The notes beneath the pieces were generated by a model. The model saw only the letters and a list, made by a program, of their open reading frames with translations, was not told the origin of the DNA and made no database searches. Below, one piece after another: positions 44,981 through 52,902 of a stretch of DNA of 64,000 nt; the first letter of the stretch is position 1; every line of letters begins with the position of its first letter. The position numbers and the translations under genes are program-made. The DNA comes from JANXVR01 sp034667405 (GTDB taxonomy: Bacteria; Actinomycetota; UBA4738; HRBIN12). The DNA is taken from assembly GCA_034667405.1 (NCBI GenBank), contig JAXDJX010000017.1, positions 1 to 64,000 on the forward strand. The letters run 5' to 3'.

Positions 44981-46578
44981 CCGAACCGTCGACTTCGTCT
45001 GCATGGGCTCCGTTCCGGAACAAGACGTTTCGGGTGCTGTGGCTCGCGCAGTTCGTGTCCAACGTCGGCACGTGGATGCAGAGCGTGGGGGCGGTCTGGG
45101 TCATGCTGCAGCTGCGGGCGTCGCCGACGTTCGTGGCGCTCGTGGTGACGGCGAGCTCGCTGCCGGTCGTGTTCTTCGGGATCGTTGGAGGGGCGCTGGC
45201 CGACCTGGTCGACCGCCGGCGACTCTTGCTCGTGGCCCAGACGCTCATGCTCCTGGCCGCGAGCGCGCTTGCGATCCTCGACGTCTCGGGCCGGGTGACG
45301 TCCACCTCGCTCCTCGCGATCACCTTCCTGTTGGGCGTGGGTACCGCCCTGAACGGACCGGCCTGGCAGGCGATCCAGCCGGAGCTGGTGCCGCACGAGC
45401 AGTTCCCCCAGGCCGTGACCTTGGGCGGAGCGAGCATCAACCTGGGACGTGCGTTGGGTCCGGCGCTCGCGGGCGTGATCCTCGCCGTTTCCGGGGCCTG
45501 GCTCGTCTTCCTGTTGAACGCGCTCTCCTTCGGGGCGGTGGTGCTCGCGCTCGCCGTGTGGAGGCGCGAAGCAGCGGAGACCGCCGGGCCGCCGGAGCAC
45601 TTCGTTGGTGCCGTCCGTGCCGGGATCCGGTTCGCGTTCTTCTCGCGGGAACTGATGGTGGTCCTGATACGTGCCGGTGCGTTCTCCGTAACGAGCGCGG
45701 GGCTCATGGCGCTGGCGCCGGTGTATGCGACCGGCGTCCTACACCTGGGGTCGGGTGGCCTCGGGTTCCTGCTCGGCGGATTCGGAGTAGGGGCGGTAAG
45801 TGCGGCGGGCCTCCTGCCCAAGATCCGGAAGCGTATGGGTGGGGACGTCGTGGTAACCGTCGGCTCGCTCGGGGTCGCCGCGGCGTTGCTGGGACTGGCG
45901 GCCACCCGTTCAGTGCCGCTCGCCTTGGGGACCGTGGTGGTTGCCGGCGCGGCGTGGCTCCTGTGTCTCTCGACGTTCAACGTCGCTTCCCAGGAGGCGT
46001 TGCCAGCCTGGGTCCGTGCCCGCGGGCTCGCGATGTACCTGACCGTGTTCATGGGTGGCGTCGCCATCGGCAGTGCCGCGTGGGGTTCGCTCGCTAGTTC
46101 GGTCGGGATCCCGGCTGCGTTCGCGTGGGGTGCGCTCGCCGTTGCGATGACCACACCGTTGGCGCTGGGCTGGAGGCTGCGGTGGATCGACGAGGTGGAC
46201 CTGAGCACGTCACCGATGCACGCGCCGGAGTTGCGGGTCATGCCTGAGGAGTCAAACGGACCCGCGTTCGTGATGATCGGCTACGACGTCTTGCCGCAGA
46301 TGGAGGAGCCCTTCCAAGTGGCACTGCGCCGGGTGGGACGGGCCCGCCGGCGAACCGGAGCGGTGCGATGGTCCGTGTACCGCGACGCGGACCAACCGCA
46401 GCGGTTCGTCGAAACCTTCGTAGTGCCGAGCTGGGGCGAGCACATGCGTCAGCATGGACGGCGGACCGCGGCCGACGCGAGCCTGCAGGAAGACCTCCGA
46501 GCCTTCCTCCGCACCGACGCTGATCCGACTGTCACGCATCTGGTCGCGCCCATCCATACGGGGCACGCCAACGGATGA
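44977..46578 (+). CDS. MFS exporter of the MFS_3 group with C-terminal dimeric-barrel-like domain
   Basis: 533 residues. FRNKTFRVLWLAQFVSNVGTWMQSVG is the family opening, followed by about 12 helices. A soluble tail of about 100 residues (after 430) reads VALRRVGRARRRTGAVRWSVYRD and WGEHMRQHGRRTAAD, which is characteristic of this MFS group. Coupled by GTGA to the TetR gene. Likely a drug or siderophore exporter under TetR control. Confidence 0.9.
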   Translation: MTEPSTSSAWAPFRNKTFRVLWLAQFVSNVGTWMQSVGAVWVMLQLRASPTFVALVVTASSLPVVFFGIVGGALADLVDRRRLLLVAQTLMLLAASALAILDVSGRVTSTSLLAITFLLGVGTALNGPAWQAIQPELVPHEQFPQAVTLGGASINLGRALGPALAGVILAVSGAWLVFLLNALSFGAVVLALAVWRREAAETAGPPEHFVGAVRAGIRFAFFSRELMVVLIRAGAFSVTSAGLMALAPVYATGVLHLGSGGLGFLLGGFGVGAVSAAGLLPKIRKRMGGDVVVTVGSLGVAAALLGLAATRSVPLALGTVVVAGAAWLLCLSTFNVASQEALPAWVRARGLAMYLTVFMGGVAIGSAAWGSLASSVGIPAAFAWGALAVAMTTPLALGWRLRWIDEVDLSTSPMHAPELRVMPEESNGPAFVMIGYDVLPQMEEPFQVALRRVGRARRRTGAVRWSVYRDADQPQRFVETFVVPSWGEHMRQHGRRTAADASLQEDLRAFLRTDADPTVTHLVAPIHTGHANG

Positions 46579-46688
46579 CCTCGGAGGTCCGCCAGTAGGC
46601 GCGCGGCATACGCCCCGTCATTGCACCTCGTAGCATCCGCCGGGTTCGCGGGGTATGGTCCGAGGCGATTCCTACGAGAGGGGTACGT

Positions 46689-47063
46689 ATGTCCGAGAGG
46701 TGGAGGTTCGTAGGACGACGGTTGGCAGGGCTCGCGGTCGCCGCCGGTGTCTTGGTAGCGGCGCCCGGGATCGCGTCGGCGCAGACCACGACGACGAGTT
46801 CGTCGTTCAACCCGCTATACATCCTCATCGCCGGCGCGGTCATGGCCGCCCTCTGCGGGTGGATCGCGAGCACGAAGGGGCGCAGCGTGGCCTTGTGGGC
46901 GGTCCTCGGATTCTTCTTCGGTCTGATCGCGCTCATCATCATCGCCGTGCTGAAGAAGCAGCAGCCGGCAATGAGCGCCGGGATGGTCGCGCCTCCGCCG
47001 CCGCCGATGAGCGCCTCTCCGCCCCCTCCGCCAACGCCGCCCTCGGACCCCTCAGGCTTCTAG
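46689..47063 (+). CDS. Small membrane protein with proline-rich tail
   Basis: 124 residues, GAGAGGGG site. Signal peptide (about 31 residues, ending ASA), two membrane helices (LYILIAGAVMAALCGWIA, VALWAVLGFFFGLIALIIIAVL) and a cytosolic or external PPPPP-rich tail. The KGRS.ALWAVLGFFFGLIALIIIAVLKK stretch is common in small envelope proteins of actinobacteria. Function unknown. Confidence 0.7.
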   Translation: MSERWRFVGRRLAGLAVAAGVLVAAPGIASAQTTTTSSSFNPLYILIAGAVMAALCGWIASTKGRSVALWAVLGFFFGLIALIIIAVLKKQQPAMSAGMVAPPPPPMSASPPPPPTPPSDPSGF

Positions 47064-47099
47064 GAGGTTCCGCGACCCGCGCGACTCGGGGGTCGCCAC

Positions 47100-47207
47100 G
47101 TGTTCACCTCCCACGACCGTGACCAGGTGCGGGAGCGGATCCTTGCGCTGGCCTCCTCCGACCCACGGACTCGAGGGCATGTACGGGGCCGATGGTCGGC
47201 AGGGTAG
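47100..47207 (+). pseudogene. Possible N-terminal fragment of a nucleotidyltransferase-like gene
   Basis: From GTG 47100, MFTSHDRDQVRERILALA then SSDPR recalls the opening of stand-alone nucleotidyltransferase (aminoglycoside adenylyltransferase-like) proteins. The frame stops after 35 codons, before the GS..D catalytic motif. Weak evidence, probably a remnant. Confidence 0.25.
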
Positions 47208-47252
47208 AAGGTCAGCTGAAGGAGATCGCTCGCGGCAACTGAGCTGACTCGA

Positions 47253-47768
47253 TCAGAGAGTCGGAGGGGGCGGGATCGAGCCGATGGACATGATGCGAGC
47301 GGCGCGGTCGTCCCTCGGGACGTAGCAGCGGATCCCGTGTCCGTCCGAGGCCTTGATCACGAGAACACGCTGGAACAACACGACCGTCGCCGATCGCAAC
47401 GACATGACGGCTGAGCCTCGCGAAGCTTCGAACCCGATCCGCGTTGCTCGCCCGCGCAGGTTCGTCCGCGCGAAGATGATCCGGCTGGAGGTCACCGCGA
47501 CGATGCCCAGCTTGCAGAATGGAAAGATCGCGGCGTAGCAGACGCAGATGCACACCAGTAGGGTCAAAGATTCCCCCGAGTGGCCTGTGTTCCTGTAAGA
47601 GGAGTAATCCAGCACACCGTTGATCAGTATCCCTGCAAGCAGCCCCATCATCGGATGGGCGCCCGCGATTCCCGCCACTGCTTCTTCTACTACCTCACCG
47701 GGTAGAAGGAGCGGCTGAACTTTCCCACGCGTGCGCTCGAACATCTGCGCCCTGCGTTCGGCCAACAT
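47253..47768 (-). CDS. Membrane protein with PH-like C-terminal domain
   Basis: 171 residues. A polar start with LLLPGEVVEEAVAGIAG is typical of short bacterial PH-like proteins. Two membrane helices (about 38-52 and 68-88) and a beta-rich end (VTSSRIIFARTNLRGRATRIGFEASR) follow. A TAGAAT box exactly six bases before the ATG and no Shine-Dalgarno sequence point to leaderless expression. Function unknown. Confidence 0.65.
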   Translation of the reverse strand: MLAERRAQMFERTRGKVQPLLLPGEVVEEAVAGIAGAHPMMGLLAGILINGVLDYSSYRNTGHSGESLTLLVCICVCYAAIFPFCKLGIVAVTSSRIIFARTNLRGRATRIGFEASRGSAVMSLRSATVVLFQRVLVIKASDGHGIRCYVPRDDRAARIMSIGSIPPPPTL

Positions 47769-47774
47769 GGGCGG

Positions 47775-47780
47775 ATTCTA
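47775..47780 (-). promoter_or_regulatory. -10 box of a leaderless promoter (PH-like membrane protein)
   Basis: TAGAAT on the minus strand, exactly six bases before the ATG at 47768. Confidence 0.5.
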
Positions 47781-47850
47781 TGTCGGTCCCATGACCCCTC
47801 GATAATGGCGCTCGACGAACTGCGCCTTCTCCACGCTCAGCAAGGGGACG

Positions 47851-48138
47851 TCAGGCTCGGACTCTGTCGTCGATGAAGAGATACACCGTGAACGGTTGTC
47901 CGTTGTCGACGAACGTGTCCTTCGTGGCTCGAGCGCACACCCGCCCGTTGCCGTTGAAGTCGGAGGCGTTGTCCGCCTGGTACGGCTCGGTTGCCACGTC
48001 CCACCTGCGGAAGGCGGAAGCAGGGTTCGGGCACGTGCCGCCCGACCCCGCGGTCGCGGAGGTGGCGCCGAGGATCGATCCACCCACCATGATCGTCGAC
48101 ATCACCGACGCTGCCGCCACGATCCTGCGCACGCCCAT
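47851..48138 (-). CDS. Small secreted protein
   Basis: 95 residues with a strong GGGAGGTAGGGG site. Signal peptide of about 30 residues ending ATA. The 65-residue mature part has two Cys, the first in TCPNP and the second in RVCAR, and a DFNGNGRVCA turn, which looks like a calcium or EF-hand-like loop in a small disulfide-bonded protein. Divergent from the LuxR gene. Confidence 0.65.
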   Translation of the reverse strand: MGVRRIVAAASVMSTIMVGGSILGATSATAGSGGTCPNPASAFRRWDVATEPYQADNASDFNGNGRVCARATKDTFVDNGQPFTVYLFIDDRVRA

Positions 48139-48199
48139 CGCCCCTACCTCCCGTCGTTCGGATGGCTCACGGTACGGTCCTTGCAGCTAGACGCGCATC

Positions 48200-48211
48200 T
48201 GACATCTGTCA
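48200..48211. promoter_or_regulatory. Candidate operator in front of the LuxR-type gene
   Basis: TGACA-TC-TGTCA, a 12-bp inverted repeat ending exactly where the TATCGT -10 box begins, and between the divergent secreted-protein and LuxR genes. Autoregulation is the simplest inference. Confidence 0.4.
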
Positions 48212-48217
48212 TATCGT
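48212..48217 (+). promoter_or_regulatory. -10 box of a leaderless promoter (LuxR-type regulator)
   Basis: TATCGT, exactly six bases before the ATG at 48224. Confidence 0.5.
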
Positions 48218-48223
48218 CCTGGG

Positions 48224-48913
48224 ATGCAGGTCACGCTCGACGGGGTCATCGACTCACTGCAGGAGTTGGAGCGGTGCCGCACGGTAGACGAGTTCGCGGA
48301 TCGAAGCATCGATCTGCTCTGGGACCTGATCCCGTCCGAAGACATCGGTTTCAACGAGCTGGATGAGGCGCGCCGCCGCGTCGACGCGTACCGGTTTCGA
48401 AGCGTGAGTGACCCCGAGGAGGGGTCGGACGAGGTCTTCTGGTCCTACGCCGATGAACTGCCAATCTGCTGGGGTATCCCTCCCGGCGCGGCTGGCGTGG
48501 TGCGGACGCAGGACGTCGTTTCCCGGCGTGTGCTCCGCAGCATGAAGATCTATACGGAGGTGCTCCGTCCCTCCGGCATCGAGTTCGAGATGAAGATGGC
48601 TCTGGAGTCGCCGACGTGGATCAGCCGGGCGTTCATGTTCTCAAGATCGGATCGCGAGTACACAGATCGGGAAGCCGAACGCGCACGGCTGGTCGCTCCA
48701 CATCTTGCCGCCATCTATCGACGGCTGCGCGCGACGTCTGCATTGACCTCGCGGGAGGTGGAGGTGATCGACCTGGTCGCTCGTGGCCTCACCAACCGGG
48801 AGATCGCGGCGCAGCTCAGCGTCTCGCCCGGCACCGTCCGCTCCCACCTTGAGCACGCGTTCGCGAAGCTCTCGGTCGGTACCAGGACGGCCGCGGTTGC
48901 CGCTCTACGCTGA
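48224..48913 (+). CDS. LuxR-type transcriptional regulator
   Basis: 229 residues. The first 160 residues form an alpha/beta sensor-like domain with a GAF-like look (DLIPSEDIGFNELD, SDREYTDREAERARLVAPHL). The C-terminal LuxR helix-turn-helix is LTSREVEVIDLVARGLTNREIAAQLSVSPGTV-type, with the usual invariant residues. There is no receiver Asp motif, so it is not a classical response regulator; a small ligand is likely. Confidence 0.85.
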   Translation: MQVTLDGVIDSLQELERCRTVDEFADRSIDLLWDLIPSEDIGFNELDEARRRVDAYRFRSVSDPEEGSDEVFWSYADELPICWGIPPGAAGVVRTQDVVSRRVLRSMKIYTEVLRPSGIEFEMKMALESPTWISRAFMFSRSDREYTDREAERARLVAPHLAAIYRRLRATSALTSREVEVIDLVARGLTNREIAAQLSVSPGTVRSHLEHAFAKLSVGTRTAAVAALR

Positions 48914-48923
48914 GCGTTCTCCT

Positions 48924-49871
48924 TCACGCCTCGCCCGATGCCGCACGGCCACGGAGCGCCCACTCAGCCGCGTCACCGGCCAGGTCCTGCAACCGCTCCG
49001 CGAAATGAGCGATCTCCTCGACGCTCAGCATCGACGCCCAGTCGCGCCTCCCACCCGAACGGAAGAACCGCTCGGGCGAGACCCACAGATCCATGTGGGC
49101 GTCGGGTGCGGTCGCGGCCGCGCGGGAGCGCATCGACGCGAACCCGGCCGCTTCGACGAACTCCGGCCATCGGTCCTGATCCACCTGGACCCCTAGTGCC
49201 GCGGCAACCCGCCGCATCTCGCTGTCGAGGTCGGCCCACATGTCGGTGTAGTGGAACAAGTGAACGTTCGGTTCGGTCCGCGCATCCCAGTACGTGCGGA
49301 TGTGTTGGCAGTAGTCGTCCAACCCGTTCGGCCCGCTACCGGTCGGGGGCTCGTGATTGTCGATGAACCAGCGAACGAAGTCCCCGGGGTCCTCAGGCGG
49401 TTCTTCACGGTCGGAGAGGTCGGGCCCGACCGGGCCTGCCGCGGCCACGCGGAGTTCGTCCAGATGGTCCCGGCGCATGTTCTCGCTGTGATCGAGGTCG
49501 GAGAGCGCGACGTCGAGGGGATGACGGATCACGGCGATGTAGGTGACCGACTCGAGTCGCGGGAGCCCGTCGAGCGGCGTATGCGTCTTCATGAAGCGCC
49601 GGTGCGTCTGCGCGTCGAGGATGCCGAACACCTCGTCGTCGCTGCGGATCAACATGTCGAGCCACGGTGAGATCGTGCTGATCGGCGCGCCCAGGTCGAC
49701 CCGGTCGAACAGCAGCATCCCGACGATGGTCTGCATCCATGTGGTGCCGCACTTGGCCGGTGTGGTGATCACGACATCGTCGGGCCGGAAGGTGAACCGT
49801 CCCCACCGCGCGCTGTCCGCCATGAAGCCCTGGTACCGGCGCAGCGCGGGTTGGGTCTTTTCAGACGTCAT
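48924..49871 (-). CDS. PAPS-dependent sulfotransferase
   Basis: 315 residues. The 5'-phosphosulfate loop is TTPAKCGTTWMQTIV (36-50), and the 3'-phosphate region is FVRW..., with the RHPLDVALSDLDHS segment typical of Sulfotransfer_1 enzymes. The catalytic Lys/His pair is plausible (KTHTPLDGLP). It ends 10 bases from the convergent LuxR gene and starts 6 bases after the stop of the small membrane protein gene, so those two form an operon. It is a counterpart to the sulfatase at 9.3 kb, though there is no direct link. Confidence 0.85.
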   Translation of the reverse strand: MTSEKTQPALRRYQGFMADSARWGRFTFRPDDVVITTPAKCGTTWMQTIVGMLLFDRVDLGAPISTISPWLDMLIRSDDEVFGILDAQTHRRFMKTHTPLDGLPRLESVTYIAVIRHPLDVALSDLDHSENMRRDHLDELRVAAAGPVGPDLSDREEPPEDPGDFVRWFIDNHEPPTGSGPNGLDDYCQHIRTYWDARTEPNVHLFHYTDMWADLDSEMRRVAAALGVQVDQDRWPEFVEAAGFASMRSRAAATAPDAHMDLWVSPERFFRSGGRRDWASMLSVEEIAHFAERLQDLAGDAAEWALRGRAASGEA

Positions 49872-49877
49872 CTGTCC

Positions 49878-50156
49878 TCATCGGCGACCCCGGTCCTTGG
49901 CGATGCCGCGTCCTTTGCCGAACACACCGACATCGACCAGGACCCCCAGCACCACGATGATCGTTTTGCCGGCCTGTTCGTGGATCGAGTTCTGTGCGAT
50001 CGCGTAGGCGATCGTGGTGGTCGGGAGGAAGAAGAACCCCAGGGTCGGCAGGAGCCATCGTCCGTACGCGCGGCTCATGTAGTGGGTGAAGAGCCATAGG
50101 AACGCGATGGCGAACCGCGGGGTGATGAACCCAAGCAGAACGACCAGGCAGCCCAC
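49878..50156 (-). CDS. Small membrane protein upstream of the sulfotransferase
   Basis: 92 residues from GTG 50156, with three hydrophobic segments (LVVLLGFITPRFAIAFLWLF, LLPTLGFFFLPTTTIAYAIA, TIIVVLGVLVDVGVFG). A TAGAGT box six bases before the GTG indicates leaderless expression. Recognised only as an actinobacterial small membrane protein type. Confidence 0.65.
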   Translation of the reverse strand: MGCLVVLLGFITPRFAIAFLWLFTHYMSRAYGRWLLPTLGFFFLPTTTIAYAIAQNSIHEQAGKTIIVVLGVLVDVGVFGKGRGIAKDRGRR

Positions 50157-50162
50157 GGGCCC

Positions 50163-50168
50163 ACTCTA
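50163..50168 (-). promoter_or_regulatory. -10 box of a leaderless promoter (small membrane protein)
   Basis: TAGAGT on the minus strand, exactly six bases before the GTG at 50156. Confidence 0.5.
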
Positions 50169-50281
50169 TAGAGGGGGCTCCGACGCCGTGCACGTCACCG
50201 CCTGCTCTTCAAGACCCCGTCTGCGCCATCGAGCAGACGCTGACACCGACCGGGTGGAAGACGCTTCGGACGTCCAGCGGC

Positions 50282-51754
50282 TCAAGTTTGTAGGTTCCAC
50301 CACACTCCGCCGGGGCCGGTGTAGCTGGTTCCTTCTCCCCAGACGCCGAACGTCTTGCCCGCGTTGGTGATCGCGATCTCGCCGTAGTCGCCATAGACCT
50401 CTTGGAAGCCCTGTGGCGTCTTGTACGCGGCACCGCCGGTGGCATCGGAGATCTTCACCGGTGCGGTCCACGTCGTGCCGCCGTCGGTCGAACTGCGGTA
50501 CCACACGTTCCAGGCGTCTACGTTGCCGTTGTTCGTCTGCATGTACCAGACGCGGACATCGCCGCTGCCCGTGGCCTCGACCGTGGGGCTGGTCGCCTCC
50601 TCGCCTGCGACCGACAAGGCCGTCCGCGATCCCCAAGTGAGTCCGCCGTCGGTGGATCGTTTCACGAAGATCCGCTGCGGCCCCTGATCGACCGTGGCAC
50701 CGTCGTAGACGTAGGTCAGGGCGCCGTTCGCGTCCGAACTGACACCGCTGTGGCCCAGGTAGAAGTCCGAGCCGCATCCTGCGGCCGTGCACGGTTCGCC
50801 GATCGGCACGGTGTCGACCAAAACGTTCGTCCAGGTGGCGCCGTGATCCCTGGACACGAAGACACGGTGCTCCACCTGTCCGACCGCGGCGCCTCCCGGC
50901 CCCGAGTAGTCGATGCTGCCTTCGGAGAAGACCACCGTTCCGTCGGGAAGGACGGCGGCATCGTAGGCGAAGTAGTAGCGGGTCGAGTCGTCGACCTTGA
51001 TCTGTGTCCAGGTGGCGCCGAAGTCATGCGACACTGCCATCCACGGGTCCCCGCCCGTCGGTCCGTTGAACGAAACGTAGACGTCGCGGCCGGTTGGCGA
51101 CGTCGTGAGGACGGGCTTGTCGGTCCATGAGACGTTTCCGAAGGTGCTCACGGGCTCACTCCACGTCTTGCCGTGATCGGTCGACTTGATGAACATGGTG
51201 TTGAACCCGTTCAGATACGCGGCATACACCGCGCCGGTGTTCTTCACGACCTCGACGATCGGGTCGTACTGCCAGGATCCCTTGCAGGCGCACAGGGGCT
51301 GGAGCTTCCCGAATGTCTTCCCGCCGTCCTTCGAGGTGCGCAAGGCCATCCACGGCACCGGGCAGTTGCCCGAACATGGCTTGGCGGCGAAATGCGTGGC
51401 GATCATGTAGACGTAGGGGGCGCTCGGGTCGGCGGCGACCGCCGGCTCCCAGTCGTCCGTGTTTGGATCGAAGACGGCCTCTCCCGTCCATCCCGGAGCC
51501 GCGCGATGGGGGATCCGTGGCGCGACCCCGAACGTCCCGTTGGCCTTCGCCTCGGCGATAGCCTCAAGGTGCTCGGCCGTCAACTCTTCTTGCTCTTGTG
51601 CCTCGGGGTTGGCGGTGCTGTTTGCGCGCGCCTGGTCGCCTGGGGCGTCTGCGCGAGAGCCTGCCGTCGAGGAGGGGTTCCGAAGGGCGCCGACCGCGAA
51701 TGCGAAGAGCACCAAGAGTGCGACGACCAGAGCGACGAGGGACGAGCGGCGCAT
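50282..51754 (-). CDS. Exported BNR/Asp-box repeat (sialidase-like) protein
   Basis: 490 residues with an AGGAGG site before the ATG. N-terminal signal or anchor helix (about 5-24) and a polar linker, then a propeller with at least six Asp-boxes (STDHGKTW, SHDFGATW, SRDHGATW, STDGGLTW, STDGGTTW and SKDGGKTF), the S-x-D-x-G-x-T-W motif of sialidases and related exo-proteins. The catalytic Arg triad of true sialidases was not confirmed. A CxxxC pair (KPCSGNC) and LCACKG suggest disulfides. Confidence 0.8.
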   Translation of the reverse strand: MRRSSLVALVVALLVLFAFAVGALRNPSSTAGSRADAPGDQARANSTANPEAQEQEELTAEHLEAIAEAKANGTFGVAPRIPHRAAPGWTGEAVFDPNTDDWEPAVAADPSAPYVYMIATHFAAKPCSGNCPVPWMALRTSKDGGKTFGKLQPLCACKGSWQYDPIVEVVKNTGAVYAAYLNGFNTMFIKSTDHGKTWSEPVSTFGNVSWTDKPVLTTSPTGRDVYVSFNGPTGGDPWMAVSHDFGATWTQIKVDDSTRYYFAYDAAVLPDGTVVFSEGSIDYSGPGGAAVGQVEHRVFVSRDHGATWTNVLVDTVPIGEPCTAAGCGSDFYLGHSGVSSDANGALTYVYDGATVDQGPQRIFVKRSTDGGLTWGSRTALSVAGEEATSPTVEATGSGDVRVWYMQTNNGNVDAWNVWYRSSTDGGTTWTAPVKISDATGGAAYKTPQGFQEVYGDYGEIAITNAGKTFGVWGEGTSYTGPGGVWWNLQT

Positions 51755-51846
51755 CAGGGGGCCTCCTGTGTGAGGGCGAGGACACTGCTGTTGCCTCGAA
51801 ACTAGTCAGTTCTTTCGCCTGGGTCAATGAGCGAGTGGAGCGCCCG

Positions 51847-51852
51847 TAGGAT
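51847..51852 (+). promoter_or_regulatory. -10 box of a leaderless promoter (tdh-kbl)
   Basis: TAGGAT, exactly six bases before the ATG at 51859. Confidence 0.5.
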
Positions 51853-51858
51853 GGCGGG

Positions 51859-52902
51859 ATGGTGATGATGGACGCGCTGACGAAGCAGACCTCAGGCCCC
51901 GGGCTCACCCTGGCCAAGGTCCCGGTCCCCGTTATCGGGATCAACGACCTCTTGATCCGGGTGGAGCGCGCCGGGATCTGTGGCACGGACCTCCATATCG
52001 CCGATTGGAACGAGTGGGCGCAGGACGCTGTGAAGCTACCCCTGGTGCTCGGCCACGAGTTCGTCGGGGAGGTGGTCGAGGTTGGTTCCAACGTCAGTGA
52101 CTTCCGGCCGGGAGAGTTGGTCTCCGGGGAAGGACACGTCGTGTGTGGGCGCTGCAGGAACTGCATGGCGGGGCGGCGTCATCTGTGCGCGCAGAGTTCG
52201 AGCATCGGCGTGGATCGGCCCGGCGCGTTCGCCGAGTACATCGCGCTACCCATGACCAACGTGTGGCATCACGATCCGGCGATCGATCGAGACGTGGCGG
52301 CGATCTTCGACCCATTCGGCAACGCGGTTCACTCTGCGCTCCAGTTCCCGGTGCTGGGCGAAGACGTGCTCATCACCGGTGCCGGGCCGATCGGCCTGAT
52401 GGCGTGCGCGGTCGTGCGTCACGCCGGCGCCCGGTACGTGGTGATCACCGACGTCAATCCGCACCGCCTGGCGTTGGCGGAAGGACTGGGCGCGACGCGA
52501 GCGGTCGACATCCGCTCGACCTCACTCGCCGATGTCCAGAAAGAGCTGGACATGAAGGAAGGCTTCGACGTGGGCCTGGAGATGAGCGGCAACCCGGATG
52601 CGATGCACGACATGCTTGCGAACATGTGCCACGGCGGGAAGATCGCCCTGCTCGGCCTGCCCGACCATCCGTTCGCGATCGATTGGAACGCGGTGATCCA
52701 CGACATGATCACCATCAAGGGTGTGTACGGCCGCGAGATGTATGAGACCTGGTACATGATGACCGTGATGATGCAAGGGGGCTTGGACGTCGCCCCGGTG
52801 ATCACCCATCGCTTCCACTACTCGAAGTTCGAAGAGGCCTTCGAGGCCGCGCGGTCGGGCGAGGCGAGCAAGGTGCTCTTGTACTGGCGGGAGGAGCCAT
52901 GA
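51859..52902 (+). CDS. tdh: L-threonine 3-dehydrogenase
   Basis: 347 residues, the usual length. Zinc-dependent medium-chain dehydrogenase: catalytic zinc ligands C41 (AGICGTDLH) and H66-E67 (GHEFVG), four structural-zinc Cys (96, 99, 102, 110), NAD-binding GAGPIG (174-179). The residue pattern and the coupled kbl gene downstream (ATGA overlap) identify it as threonine dehydrogenase: L-threonine to 2-amino-3-oxobutanoate with NAD+. Apparently leaderless, as TAGGAT lies six bases before the ATG. Confidence 0.9.
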   Translation: MVMMDALTKQTSGPGLTLAKVPVPVIGINDLLIRVERAGICGTDLHIADWNEWAQDAVKLPLVLGHEFVGEVVEVGSNVSDFRPGELVSGEGHVVCGRCRNCMAGRRHLCAQSSSIGVDRPGAFAEYIALPMTNVWHHDPAIDRDVAAIFDPFGNAVHSALQFPVLGEDVLITGAGPIGLMACAVVRHAGARYVVITDVNPHRLALAEGLGATRAVDIRSTSLADVQKELDMKEGFDVGLEMSGNPDAMHDMLANMCHGGKIALLGLPDHPFAIDWNAVIHDMITIKGVYGREMYETWYMMTVMMQGGLDVAPVITHRFHYSKFEEAFEAARSGEASKVLLYWREEP

